Shown: positions 15,736-24,183, counted from the stretch's first letter. The stretch: 33,805 nt of DNA from JANXSS01 sp025356535 (GCA_043762325.1 JAYUMU010000122.1:1-33805), one strand, 5' to 3'. Notes: generated by a model not told the origin, from the sequence alone. Numbers and translations are program-made.

Positions 15736-16047
15736 ATGAAACTGATTTTCAGAGTGGTTGCAGCACTGGTGTTTGTGGTCTTCTTCGGTTTTGCGCTGAA
15801 GAACACCCAAGAAGTAGTGCTGAGCTTTTTCCTCGGTTATGAAATGCGCGGCCCGCTGGTCATTTTGTTGCTGGCATTTTTTGCCGCCGGCGCCGTGCTT
15901 GGCGTGCTGGCCATGATGCCGATGCTGTTTCGCCACCGGCGCGACCTGTCGCGTCACAAGAAGCTTCTTGCGACCCTGGAAAAGGACCAGCAGGCGCAGA
16001 TACTGGCACGTGCCCAGGCGCCGCGTCCGGATGGCGCCGGACTGTGA
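15736..16047 (+). CDS. lapA: lipopolysaccharide assembly protein A (LapA, DUF1049)
   Basis: Small inner-membrane protein, 103 aa, partner of LapB in LPS biogenesis. ATG 15736 is preferred over longer in-frame extensions because AGGA lies about 7 nt upstream and the encoded start MKLIFRVVAALVFVVFF is the family's first membrane helix (about 4-22). A second helix spans about 43-66 (GPLVILLLAFFAAGAVLGVLA). A cytoplasmic basic/coiled segment (RHRRDLSRHKKLLATLEKDQQ) follows. The topology with two helices and a cytoplasmic coil matches LapA/YciS. lapB starts 57 nt after the stop, giving the conserved lapAB pair. Confidence 0.93.
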   Translation: MKLIFRVVAALVFVVFFGFALKNTQEVVLSFFLGYEMRGPLVILLLAFFAAGAVLGVLAMMPMLFRHRRDLSRHKKLLATLEKDQQAQILARAQAPRPDGAGL

Positions 16048-16104
16048 GGGCCGCCAGCGACGGCCTGCACGCGGCGACCGGGCCGGATGGCTGGAGCGCA
16101 TCGC

Positions 16105-17280
16105 ATGGAATTTGAAACCTGGTGGCTCCTCGGCATTCCGATTTTTTTCGGGCTCGGCTGGATTGCCGCACGGGTCGATATCCGCCAACTGGTCTCCGAA
16201 TCGCGCAGCCTGCCGCGCGGCTATTTCAAGGGATTGAATTTTCTCCTGAACGAGCAGCCCGACAAGGCGATCGACGCCTTTATCGAGATCGTCAAGCTCG
16301 ATCCGGAAACGGCCGAGCTGCATTTTGCGCTGGGTAACCTGTTTCGACGGCGCGGCGAAACCGAGCGGGCGATCCGGGTGCACCAGAACCTGCTGGCACG
16401 GCCCGACCTGCCGCTGGAGCATCAGGTGCATGCGCAATACGAACTCGGCCAGGATTACCTGAAGGCCGGCCTGCTCGACCGGGCCGAAGAAACCTTCAAC
16501 CTGCTGGTCGATTCGCAATACGGTGCGCAGGCGCGGCGTGCGCTGCTCGAGATCTACCAGCGCGAAAAGGAATGGACCCGCGCCATCGATGCGGCCCATG
16601 CATTGCAGGAGTCCGGCGCCGGCGGTCGACAGAAGGAAATCGCGCAGTTCTATTGCGAACTGGCGCAGGACGAACTGGTGCATACCCATCCTGACGGCGC
16701 GCTACAAATGCTCGAAAAGGCACTTGCAGCGGACCGAAAGAATGTACGCTCGACGTTGTTGACCGGTGACGCGTATCTTGCCAAGGGCGATATCGAGGCG
16801 GCGCTACTGGCGTGGCGGCGTGTCGAGCATCAGAGCGTGCCGCATGTGGCGCTGGTTGCGCAGCGGCTCATGGATGGCTATCGCGCCGTCGGCAGGCCGC
16901 AGGAAGGCCTGAATCTGCTGCGTGCCTACATGGCCGAAGCCGCATCGATCGACCTGCTCGAAGTGGTGTTCAAGGCAGTGCTCGACCTCGAAGGCGTGGA
17001 AGCGGCGAACCAGCTGGTGAGCGACGAGCTGCGGCGCATGCCGACGCTATTGGGGCTGGACAAGCTGCTCGAAGCGCGGTTGATGGGTGCGCCGCCGGAA
17101 GTGCGGCCGGAGCTGTCGGTCGTGAAGAACCTGGTGCATGGCTACACGCAGAAACTGGCGCGCTACCAGTGCAGCCGCTGCGGCTTCAAGGCGCGCCAGT
17201 TCTACTGGCAGTGTCCCGGATGCAGCCAGTGGGAAACCTATCCGCCGCGTCGTACCGAAGAACTCAACGTCATGAACTGA
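16105..17280 (+). CDS. lapB: lipopolysaccharide assembly protein B (LapB/YciM)
   Basis: Membrane-anchored TPR protein which in E. coli works with FtsH to control LpxC turnover and so LPS synthesis. It has 391 aa from ATG 16105 (GGAG 8 nt upstream); an ATG 18 nt earlier is less likely. An N-terminal membrane helix (about 5-22, WWLLGIPIFFGLGWIAA) is followed by roughly nine TPR-like helical pairs (30-340). The C-terminal rubredoxin-type metal site is CSRCGF...CPGCSQWE (about 356-377), two CxxC pairs binding iron or zinc. All hallmarks of LapB are present and the length matches E. coli (389 aa). It follows lapA and precedes hldA, making an LPS-core gene block. Confidence 0.96.
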   Translation: MEFETWWLLGIPIFFGLGWIAARVDIRQLVSESRSLPRGYFKGLNFLLNEQPDKAIDAFIEIVKLDPETAELHFALGNLFRRRGETERAIRVHQNLLARPDLPLEHQVHAQYELGQDYLKAGLLDRAEETFNLLVDSQYGAQARRALLEIYQREKEWTRAIDAAHALQESGAGGRQKEIAQFYCELAQDELVHTHPDGALQMLEKALAADRKNVRSTLLTGDAYLAKGDIEAALLAWRRVEHQSVPHVALVAQRLMDGYRAVGRPQEGLNLLRAYMAEAASIDLLEVVFKAVLDLEGVEAANQLVSDELRRMPTLLGLDKLLEARLMGAPPEVRPELSVVKNLVHGYTQKLARYQCSRCGFKARQFYWQCPGCSQWETYPPRRTEELNVMN

Positions 17281-17397
17281 GGCGCAAGGCGGCCGTTAAC
17301 GTGGGCCGATACCCGAGGCGTTGCGGTGAGCCGGTCGCATGCGGCGCTAAAACGAGATATCAAACGATTGGACCGGATGGATAGCAAACAGGCGGAC

Positions 17398-18378
17398 ATG
17401 CCCTCATCACTGCGCGAGATGATCGCGCCCGATCCGGCCGCGCTGGCCGCAAGCCGCGTGCTGATCGTCGGCGACGTCATGCTCGACCGTTACTGGTTCG
17501 GCGAGGTCAACCGGATTTCGCCGGAAGCGCCGGTGCCGGTGGTGCGCATCGAGCGGCGTGAAGACCGCCTGGGCGGCGCTGCCAATGTCGCCCGCAATGC
17601 GGCAGCGCTGGGCGCAGCAACGGCGCTGCTGGGCGTGGTCGGCACCGACGAAGCCGGCGACGTCGTCGAGCAACTGCTGCAGCAGGCGCATATCGACAGC
17701 CGGCTCAACCGCGATGCGGCGATCTCCACCGTCATCAAGCTGCGCGTGATCGGCCGCCAGCAGCAACTGCTGCGCATCGATTTCGAGGAGGCGCCAAGCG
17801 ACGCCGTCCTGCGTGACAAGCTGACCCAGTTCAACGCGCTGGCGCCGCATTATGACGTCATCGTCTTGTCCGATTATGCAAAAGGCAGCCTGGTCAACGT
17901 GCGCGACATGATCGCCGCCGGCCGACGACTGGGCAAGAAAGTGCTGGTCGATCCGAAGGGCGAGGACTTCAGCCCCTATGCCGGCGCCTATCTGCTCACG
18001 CCCAACAAATCCGAGTTGCGGCGCATCGTCGGCACCTGGACCAGCGAGGCGCAGCTGACCGAAAAGGCGCAGCAGTTGCGCACGGCACTGCAACTCGAAG
18101 CCCTGCTGGTGACCCGCTCCGAAGAGGGCATGACCTTGTACACCGCGCAGGAAGTGGTGCACATGCCGGCACTGGCACGCGAGGTGTATGACGTCTCCGG
18201 CGCCGGCGACACCGTCATCGCCACGCTGGCCGTGATGCTGGCGGCCGGCCATTCGATTGCCGCTGCGGTGGCCATGGCAAACCGCGCCGGCGGCATCGTC
18301 GTCGGCAAGCTCGGCACCGCGACCGTCACGCCGGAAGAACTGTTCGGTGAGGCCGGCCAGTTGCAAGCGGCCCGCTGA
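17398..18378 (+). CDS. hldA: D-glycero-beta-D-manno-heptose-7-phosphate kinase
   Basis: Also called rfaE1. It phosphorylates heptose-7-phosphate at C1 on the route to ADP-heptose for the LPS inner core. This is a PfkB/ribokinase-fold protein: GDVMLDRYWFGEVNRISPEAPVPV near the N-terminus, GGAANVARNAA, VDPKGEDFSPYAGA, LTPNKSEL, and the anion-hole/catalytic DVSGAGDTVIATL. Only the kinase domain is present, with no C-terminal cytidylyltransferase domain, so this is the split HldA form; a separate hldC is expected elsewhere. The start is uncertain: ATG 17398 (AGGCGG just upstream) gives 326 aa, ATG 17377 gives 333 and GTG 17326 (GAGG 7 nt upstream) gives 350. The 117-nt gap after lapB (from 17398) fits co-transcription. 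Confidence 0.94.
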   Translation: MPSSLREMIAPDPAALAASRVLIVGDVMLDRYWFGEVNRISPEAPVPVVRIERREDRLGGAANVARNAAALGAATALLGVVGTDEAGDVVEQLLQQAHIDSRLNRDAAISTVIKLRVIGRQQQLLRIDFEEAPSDAVLRDKLTQFNALAPHYDVIVLSDYAKGSLVNVRDMIAAGRRLGKKVLVDPKGEDFSPYAGAYLLTPNKSELRRIVGTWTSEAQLTEKAQQLRTALQLEALLVTRSEEGMTLYTAQEVVHMPALAREVYDVSGAGDTVIATLAVMLAAGHSIAAAVAMANRAGGIVVGKLGTATVTPEELFGEAGQLQAAR

Positions 18379-18578
18379 AGCGCCTGCCCGGCGGCGATTG
18401 GGCCAGGTCAAAGGCAAGGTCGATTGGGCCGCTCGCCTGCGCCGCCTGGACACATGCCTGTCAACCCAGCGCCGCGCCAGCCGTTTAACCATGGACGACG
18501 GGCCGTGCCAGTTACGCCAGGTCCGATCGCCGCTCGTGTCCTTTCTGTCCCTTTACCGCAAATCATTCGGAGAATTCC

Positions 18579-19076
18579 ATGCTCAAGAAATTACTGGTTG
18601 CCGTCGCCACCCTGATCGCCTCGATCGGCTTCGCATTCGCCCAGGTCGATGTCAACAAGGCGGATCAGGCAGCGCTCGACGGCATCAAGGGCATCGGCCC
18701 GGCCACTGCAAAAAAGATTCTCGACGAACGCAGCAAGGGCGGCGCCTTCAAGGACTGGCCTGACCTCGAAAAGCGTGTCAAGGGCATTGGCGCCAAGAAC
18801 GCCATCAAGCTGTCGCAGGCTGGCCTGACGGTCAACAGCCAGCCGCTGGCAGGCGCGCCGGCCGCAGCCGCACCGGCGGCACCGGCCGCTGCCAAGGGCA
18901 AGAGCAAGGAAACCGTGGAAGCCAAACCGGTCAAGGCAGCGCCTGCACCGGCTGCCTCGCCTGCAGCGGCCGCTGCGCCTGCACCGGCTGCCGCGAGCAA
19001 GCCGGTTTCCGCCGCAGCTGCCACGGCAAAGCCCGGCGAAAAGCCGATGGCCGATACCGCGCCCGCCAAGAAGTAA
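18579..19076 (+). CDS. ComEA-like helix-hairpin-helix DNA-binding protein with Ala/Pro/Lys tail
   Basis: A 165-aa exported protein, start ATG 18579 with GGAG 7 nt upstream. Residues 1-21 are a Sec signal peptide (cleavage at AFA|Q). Residues 22-85 form the ComEA domain with two helix-hairpin-helix units, GIKGIGPATAKKI (35-47) and RVKGIGAKNAIKL (66-78), which bind DNA backbone non-specifically. In competence systems ComEA pulls incoming DNA into the periplasm. Residues 90-165 are low complexity, made almost only of Ala, Pro, Lys and Ser, unlike the short ComEA-like proteins that end after the HhH. No other competence gene is adjacent, so a role in DNA uptake is inferred from the domain only. 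A strong terminator follows. Confidence 0.88.
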   Translation: MLKKLLVAVATLIASIGFAFAQVDVNKADQAALDGIKGIGPATAKKILDERSKGGAFKDWPDLEKRVKGIGAKNAIKLSQAGLTVNSQPLAGAPAAAAPAAPAAAKGKSKETVEAKPVKAAPAPAASPAAAAAPAPAAASKPVSAAAATAKPGEKPMADTAPAKK

Positions 19077-19099
19077 GCCAATCACCGCTGGCGAATGAG

Positions 19100-19131
19100 G
19101 CCTTGCAGCGGCGACGTTGCAGGGCTTTTTT
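19100..19131 (+). terminator. intrinsic terminator after the comEA-like gene
   Basis: GCCTTGCA (19100-19107) pairs with TGCAGGGC (19118-19125) over 8 bp with one G-U, closing a 10-nt loop, and is followed by six U (19126-19131) and, after one G, four more. Confidence 0.88.
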
Positions 19132-19207
19132 GTTTTCCGGCTACCGTAGCGGCAATGCCTGACGGTGCTGCGCCAAGCCTCGCGCAACATGGCTGCGGCC
19201 GTGCGTC

Positions 19208-19213
19208 TACAAT
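19208..19213 (+). promoter_or_regulatory. candidate -10 element of cysM
   Basis: TACAAT at 19208-19213, 27 bp before the cysM start and downstream of a terminator, so a new promoter is needed here. The best -35 (GCAACA, 19184-19189, 18-bp spacer) matches 3 of 6. Confidence 0.4.
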
Positions 19214-19240
19214 GAGGGATTTGGGCGGGCGAAGACTACG

Positions 19241-20143
19241 ATGGCATATCTGACTCTCGAAGACACGATCGGCAACACGCCGCTGGTACGGCTGCAGCGC
19301 TTGCCGGGCGACGATGCCGCGCGTCGCAACAACATCATCCTCGGCAAGATGGAGGGCAACAATCCGGCCGGTTCGGTCAAGGACCGGGCCGCCCTGTCGA
19401 TGATCCGGCATGCCGAAGCGCGCGGCGACATCAAGCCCGGCGACACGTTGATCGAAGCAACCAGCGGCAACACCGGCATCGCCCTGGCAATGGTCGCAGC
19501 AGTGCGCGGCTACAGGATGGTCCTGCTGATGCCGGAAAACCTGAGCGAAGAACGGCGCCAGAGCATGGCGGCCTATGGCGCAAAAATCATCCTGACGCCC
19601 AAGACCGGCGGCATGGAATACGCCCGCGACCTGGCCGAGGAAATGCAGAAGGCGGGCGAGGGCATCATCCTCGACCAGTTCGCCAATCCCGACAATTCGC
19701 TGGCGCATTACGAAACCACCGGCCCGGAAATCTGGGGCGACACCGATGGTCGTGTCACGCACTTCGTCAGCGCCATGGGCACCACCGGCACCATCATGGG
19801 TGTCTCCCGTTACCTGAAGGAGCGCAATCCGCAGGTCTGCATCGTCGGTGCGCAGCCGGAGGAAGGCTCGCAGATACCCGGCATTCGCAAGTGGCCCGAA
19901 GCCTACCTGCCGAAAATCTTCGAACGCAGCAGGGTGGACCTGACCGAGAACGTCGGCCAGTCGGCCGCTGAAGCGATGGCGCGCCGCATGGCAATCGAGG
20001 AAGGGATTTTTTGCGGCATGTCGGCTGCCGGCGCTTGTGAAGTTGCGCTGCGCATTTCAGCGACGGTGGAAAATGCCACCATCGTCTTCATCGTCTGCGA
20101 TCGGGGCGACCGCTATCTGTCGACGGGGCTGTTCCCGGCCTGA
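19241..20143 (+). CDS. cysM: cysteine synthase B (O-acetylserine sulfhydrylase)
   Basis: PLP enzyme making cysteine (or S-sulfocysteine, using thiosulfate) from O-acetylserine. It has 300 aa. Fold type II motifs: TIGNTPLVRL near residue 10, Schiff-base Lys47 in NNPAGSVKDRAA, the substrate loop TSGNTGIALA, the PLP phosphate loop GTTGTIMGVSRYL, and a CDRGDRYLST C-terminus. The N-N-P-A-G-S-V-K-D-R form with the short length and GDRYLSTGLF ending fits CysM rather than CysK. The Shine-Dalgarno is poor. It stands alone between the comEA terminator and a convergent HTH gene only 25 nt away. Confidence 0.96.
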   Translation: MAYLTLEDTIGNTPLVRLQRLPGDDAARRNNIILGKMEGNNPAGSVKDRAALSMIRHAEARGDIKPGDTLIEATSGNTGIALAMVAAVRGYRMVLLMPENLSEERRQSMAAYGAKIILTPKTGGMEYARDLAEEMQKAGEGIILDQFANPDNSLAHYETTGPEIWGDTDGRVTHFVSAMGTTGTIMGVSRYLKERNPQVCIVGAQPEEGSQIPGIRKWPEAYLPKIFERSRVDLTENVGQSAAEAMARRMAIEEGIFCGMSAAGACEVALRISATVENATIVFIVCDRGDRYLSTGLFPA

Positions 20144-20168
20144 AGCGCGGGGGCCGGCAATTGCTCTT

Positions 20169-20477
20169 TCAGGCGGCCTCGGGTACCGGCATTTCCTTCG
20201 GCTTGAACTGCTTGTCGCTGATGCGGAACTTGTCGCGCCGGTCGCCCATCAGGAAGCGCAGGTCCTTGATGCTCAGGCTGCTGACTTCATGCATGCGGAT
20301 CAGCAGCGATGCACCGACCGGCAGGCGGCGATGACGGATCTTGCTGATGACGGGTGGTGCGACTTCGAGTGCGCGCGATAGTGCGGCGTCGTTTTTCAGC
20401 GCCATTTTTTCAATCAGTGCATCGAGCAGATGATTTGGATCGTATGCGGCTTGGTCGGTGAGGCGATTGCTGGTCAT
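20169..20477 (-). CDS. small helix-turn-helix regulator, 102 aa
   Basis: A small cytoplasmic DNA-binding protein of a type often seen in Burkholderiales. Its function is unknown. Residues about 16-62 contain an XRE/lambda-repressor-like five-helix region: NDAALSRALEVAPPVISKIR gives the HTH pair (helix 2 DAALSRALE, recognition helix PPVISKIRHRR). The next part, LPVGASLLIRMHEVSSLSIKDLRFLMG, resembles the remaining helices of that fold. The C-terminus is charged with Lys/Pro. A perfect inverted repeat lies 41-70 nt upstream of the start, which suggests autoregulation. It is convergent with cysM. The gene upstream on the same strand is the DUF1415 gene, 161 nt away. Confidence 0.82.
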   Translation of the reverse strand: MTSNRLTDQAAYDPNHLLDALIEKMALKNDAALSRALEVAPPVISKIRHRRLPVGASLLIRMHEVSSLSIKDLRFLMGDRRDKFRISDKQFKPKEMPVPEAA

Positions 20478-20517
20478 GGGTGCGGTCGTTCCGGTAATGG
20501 TCGTGATAGTTCTTTAA

Positions 20518-20547
20518 TGCAACTCAATTGTACTAGCATAAGTTGCA
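20518..20547. promoter_or_regulatory. operator-like inverted repeat upstream of the HTH gene
   Basis: TGCAACT (20518-20524) and AGTTGCA (20541-20547) are perfect 7-bp inverted repeats with a 16-bp spacer, so half-site centres are 23 bp apart, about two helical turns. The right half also sits in the palindrome GTTGCAAC (20542-20549). The spacer contains a minus-strand TACAAT (20532-20527), a likely -10 of the HTH gene, so a bound regulator would block its promoter. Confidence 0.5.
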
Positions 20548-20638
20548 ACAAGTTAGCATTTTCCAGCGTCGTTTGTGACAGGATGTTGCCGCCGTGTGAA
20601 CGGATGGACTGTCCGCCAGCCGGGAGGTTCCGGCTGTT

Positions 20639-21271
20639 TCAGGCGATGTCGGCTGGTGCGACCCGGCTGTCTGCACCCACGTCGAGCGCCAGCCAGCCCG
20701 CCGGGCCGAGGGCACGCATGGTCTCGATGTTGCGAAGATAGATGTCTTCGGCTTCGGGAAACGCCGCAACGGCTTTCGCGATGCCCGCCTCGCGCAGCAG
20801 ATGCAGCATCGGATAGGGCGAGCGGTTGGTATTGTTGTCGACGGCGTCCGCCGGGCAATCGGCAAATTCGTACTGCGGATGAAAGCTGGCCACCTGCATG
20901 TCGCCACGCAGGCCGAGTCGTTCGACGATCCGGTCGGCAGATGCCAGGAAGGCGTTGTAATCGAAGAAGTCGGTCAGCACCAGCGGATGGATCAGCAGTG
21001 TCGTCTCGACCGTCGCCGCCGGTGTGGCCTGCAGGTGCAATAGTTCGGCCGCCAGTTCGGCAGAAAGCGCCTCGCGGTCGGTGGCGCTGCTGACGACATA
21101 GCGGATTTGCCGCCGGTGATGCACTGCCTTGGCGAACGGGCAAAGATTCAGGCCGATGACAGCGCGTTCGAGCCAGCGCCGGGTGGCGTCGACGATCGCA
21201 GCCGAGCCGGGTGCGCCGATCGGACCGGTCGTGCCGTGCGCTTTTTCGGAATCTGATGCTGTCGTTGCCAT
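20639..21271 (-). CDS. DUF1415 family protein
   Basis: A 210-aa protein from ATG 21271 matching the DUF1415 family as I know it: WLERAVIGLNLCPFAKAV near residue 33, TLLIHPLVLTDFFDYNAFL in the middle, and QVASFHPQYEFADCPADAVDNNTNRSPYPMLHLLREA in the C-terminal third. Conserved His, Cys and Asp residues suggest a metal or catalytic site, but no biochemical function is established to my knowledge. The frame continues upstream beyond 21271 without a better start; the Ser/Gly-rich N-terminus before residue 25 is probably disordered. It is divergent from yaeQ (165 nt between starts). Confidence 0.88.
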   Translation of the reverse strand: MATTASDSEKAHGTTGPIGAPGSAAIVDATRRWLERAVIGLNLCPFAKAVHHRRQIRYVVSSATDREALSAELAAELLHLQATPAATVETTLLIHPLVLTDFFDYNAFLASADRIVERLGLRGDMQVASFHPQYEFADCPADAVDNNTNRSPYPMLHLLREAGIAKAVAAFPEAEDIYLRNIETMRALGPAGWLALDVGADSRVAPADIA

Positions 21272-21436
21272 TGCCCGATTTTCCCATAGTTGGCGCTTCG
21301 CGCGAAGCGCATTGCAGCCAGTCGGCTTGCGGCTGCAATGCCCTGTCTGCCGCCCCTGCCACGAATCCGTAGTGGCAGCCGTAAATCGGCTATCCTTGCG
21401 CACCTCACAGCAACCGGCAGCAAGGCGACGGCAACG

Positions 21437-21985
21437 ATGGCAATCAAGGCGACGATTTACAAGGCGGAAGTACAGATCGCCGACATGGACCGGCATTACT
21501 ACCAGACACATGCACTGACGCTTGCCCGGCATCCGTCGGAGACCGACGAGCGCATGATGATGCGCTTGCTTGCCTTCGTGCGGCATGCGAGCGCGTCGCT
21601 GGTTTTCGGCAAGGGCATCAGCGCCGACGACGAGCCGGACTTGTGGCAGATGGATCTGACCGGCGCCATCGAACTCTGGGTCGAAGTCGGCCAGCCGGAT
21701 GAAAAGCGCATTCTCAAGGCCTGCGGGCGTTCGGCGCAGGTCGTCATCTACACCTACAGCAGCAACAGCACGATCTGGTGGAACCAGGTCGGCAGCCGCA
21801 TCGACCGCGCAAAGAATCTTACCGTCATCAACATCGCCTCGGCCACCAGCCTGGCCCTGTCGAAGCTGGCGCAGCGCAACATGCAGCTGCAATGCACGGC
21901 GCAGGACGGGCAGGTGTGGATCACGGCAAACGACGAGACGGTGGAGATTTCCTTCACGGTCCTGAAGGCAGCGCAGGCGCGTTAA
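21437..21985 (+). CDS. yaeQ: YaeQ family protein
   Basis: A 182-aa protein, almost identical in length to E. coli YaeQ (181 aa). Start ATG 21437 gives MAIKATIYKAEVQIADMDRHYY, the family N-terminus. Other hallmarks are HPSETDERMMMRLLAFV, DDEPDLWQMDLTGAIELWVEVGQPDEKRILKA and the NSTIWWNQ segment. Known YaeQ structures are related to the PD-(D/E)xK nuclease fold, and the E-x-W-x-E-V-G-x-P-D-E-K stretch carries the candidate acidic/Lys residues. A link to transcription elongation (RfaH suppression) was proposed and later doubted, so I leave the function open. Its stop codon overlaps the stop of the convergent TonB receptor gene. Confidence 0.95.
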   Translation: MAIKATIYKAEVQIADMDRHYYQTHALTLARHPSETDERMMMRLLAFVRHASASLVFGKGISADDEPDLWQMDLTGAIELWVEVGQPDEKRILKACGRSAQVVIYTYSSNSTIWWNQVGSRIDRAKNLTVINIASATSLALSKLAQRNMQLQCTAQDGQVWITANDETVEISFTVLKAAQAR

Positions 21986-24081
21986 AACGTCGTGATCAGG
22001 TTGACCCGAAACGAGCGCGATTCGATCGGATGGAAATGGATGTCGGCGGTGCCGACACCGTCATTGGGCTCGTTTTGCAGCCGCGACGCATAGTAGTAAT
22101 CGATTGCCGCATCCTTGCGATTGGTGAGGTTGTAGCCTTCCACATCGATGCGCACGCGCGGGCTGATCTTGTAGCCGATGCGACCGTTCAGCGTCACGGT
22201 TTTTTTCGACCGCACCGTATTGTCTTCGAGCAGGGGACGCGGCCCGAAATAGCGCAGCTGCAGGCCGCCGAAATACGGCCCCAGGTTGTCGACTGCCAGC
22301 GCCAGCGACGCCACGCCCTCGATGGCGCCAGGAATGCGCTCGCCGACCGGATCGGCATCCCGATAGCGGGCGCGGGCGAAGGCGACATCGGCATCGATCG
22401 TCAGCCATTTCGTCGGCTTGTAGTAGTTCGAAAACTCGAAGCCGAGGCGCCGGCTCGGGCGTCCGGTGTCGGCCGTGGTGCCGGCGTCGCCCTGGAACAG
22501 CAGTTCCGAATCGAAGTCGAGCCGGTAGAACGACAGGCTGGTCTGCAAGCCGGGAATGAACTCGGTGCGGACGCCGACTTCCATGCCGCGCGACAGCACC
22601 AGCACCCGCTCGCGGGTCGCAGCAGTCGTCGGGTTCAGCGGATCGACCGAGATCGTGGCGCCGCGCGCGTCATTGCTGTGAAAGCCGCGGCCGACGTTGA
22701 AATAGTATTCGGTCTTTGCCCACGGTCCGAAGATCAGCGAGAGCTTCGGGCTGGCGCGATGATCGGTTGCCGTACCTGAATTGGCGGCGAGATTGCTGGC
22801 CACACGATCGCGATAAAAATCTTCCCGTACGCCGGCGACGGTGCGGAATTTTTCCGTCCACCTGGTGGCGTTCTCGGCATGAAAGCCGATGCTGCTTTCG
22901 ACCACATGATCCTCGCGCGTGGTCGAGAGCCGCTCGCGCGCGCGCGTGCGATACAGGCCGTTGTGGATATTATCGTTCTGGAACTGCACGCCCAGCGTGT
23001 TTTCCGAATTCAGCCCAAGCCCCGGCATTTGCCAGGTATGGCTGGCGTTGATGCCGGTCGTCACGCGGCGATCTGGCTGGTTGAACTGGTCGCCGTTGAC
23101 CGGATCGTCGAGAAAATAGGTGAAGTTGGAATACAGGTCGAGCTGCTGGCCGACCACGTAGGCATTGAAGCGGCTAGTCGTCGTCTCGGTCGACTTTTGC
23201 CAGCCTGTCGACAGGCTGTAACGGTGCGAGTTGCCGCCGTCGCTGCTGTCGATGGCATCGAAGCGGCTGTTGAGCAAGCCGGTGTCGATTGCCCGTTGCG
23301 GAATCTGGTCGGTCGCATTCCAGCGCGCCTTGTAGGCCATCAGGCTGACATTGAAGCCGTTCGCCTCGTTGCCTTCGCTGTAGCGCAAAACGCCATTTGC
23401 CTTGCGATAGTCGTCGCCGTGCACGAACGGTCCGTCGTTATGGAACAGCTCGATCGCATACAGCAGGTTGCCGTTGCCGAATTTCGGTGAATCGGCCAGC
23501 AGCGTGCGGCGAAAGCCATTCTGGCCGATGCCGATGCTGGCGATGCCTTCCGGCAGGCGGTTGGCATACACGACACTGACGGCACCGGCCGAGGCGAAGT
23601 CGCCCTGGTCTGCGTAATACGGCCCCTTGCGATACTCCATGCGCTGCGCCAGTTCGGGAATGAGGAAATTCAGGTCGGTCCAGCCCTGGCCATGCGCATG
23701 GGAGCGTTCATTGACCAGCATGCCGTCGACGGTGGTGCGCAGGTCGGTACCATGGTCGAGGTTGATGCCGCGCAGGTAGAACTGGTTCGCCTTGCCCTCG
23801 CCGCTGTGCTGGCTGACGATCAGGCCCGGCGTGGCTTCGAGCAGCTCGCCCGGACGATAGACGGTGCGCGCTTCGAGCTGCTTTTGCGTCACCACGCCGG
23901 CGCTCGCTGCGCCGGCAATACCGAGCTGGCTGTTGCGCGAGCTTTCGATGACGACTTCCTGGAGTTGCTGCTCGGCTTGTTGCGCCTGGACGGTGCCGGC
24001 GACCGGTGCAAGGCCGATGATGGCAAGGGCCAACCATGTTCGTTGAAACCGACGACCGCCCTGGGGCGTGATCTTGTTCAT
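21982..24081 (-). CDS. TonB-dependent outer-membrane receptor, probably for nickel or another metal
   Basis: A 699-aa outer-membrane active transporter. The start ATG 24081 (AAAGG about 9 nt upstream) gives a signal peptide cleaved near VQAQ (33/34). TonB-box-like QEVVIESS is at 41-48. The plug domain (about 60-165) has GELLEATPGLIVSQH, YLRGINLDHGTDLRTTVDG and a His-containing RSHAHGQGWTD stretch. The remaining ~530 residues form a 22-strand barrel ending in the aromatic C-terminal signature (SFRVNLITTF, terminal Phe). It lies 211 nt downstream of nikR on the same strand, with NikR-like half-sites between them, so nickel (or Ni/Co complex) uptake is the best inference. The RSHAHGQG family also occurs in other genomes with unproven substrates, and zinc receptors look related. 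Confidence 0.93.
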   Translation of the reverse strand: MNKITPQGGRRFQRTWLALAIIGLAPVAGTVQAQQAEQQLQEVVIESSRNSQLGIAGAASAGVVTQKQLEARTVYRPGELLEATPGLIVSQHSGEGKANQFYLRGINLDHGTDLRTTVDGMLVNERSHAHGQGWTDLNFLIPELAQRMEYRKGPYYADQGDFASAGAVSVVYANRLPEGIASIGIGQNGFRRTLLADSPKFGNGNLLYAIELFHNDGPFVHGDDYRKANGVLRYSEGNEANGFNVSLMAYKARWNATDQIPQRAIDTGLLNSRFDAIDSSDGGNSHRYSLSTGWQKSTETTTSRFNAYVVGQQLDLYSNFTYFLDDPVNGDQFNQPDRRVTTGINASHTWQMPGLGLNSENTLGVQFQNDNIHNGLYRTRARERLSTTREDHVVESSIGFHAENATRWTEKFRTVAGVREDFYRDRVASNLAANSGTATDHRASPKLSLIFGPWAKTEYYFNVGRGFHSNDARGATISVDPLNPTTAATRERVLVLSRGMEVGVRTEFIPGLQTSLSFYRLDFDSELLFQGDAGTTADTGRPSRRLGFEFSNYYKPTKWLTIDADVAFARARYRDADPVGERIPGAIEGVASLALAVDNLGPYFGGLQLRYFGPRPLLEDNTVRSKKTVTLNGRIGYKISPRVRIDVEGYNLTNRKDAAIDYYYASRLQNEPNDGVGTADIHFHPIESRSFRVNLITTF

Positions 24082-24183
24082 GGAAATCGACCTTTGGGCG
24101 TGAATGATGCTGCGATGGGAATCTGCGGCACAGGACAAAAATAGCGCCGGGCAAAGAATACCAGAGTAAGCATTTTTTTAAAA

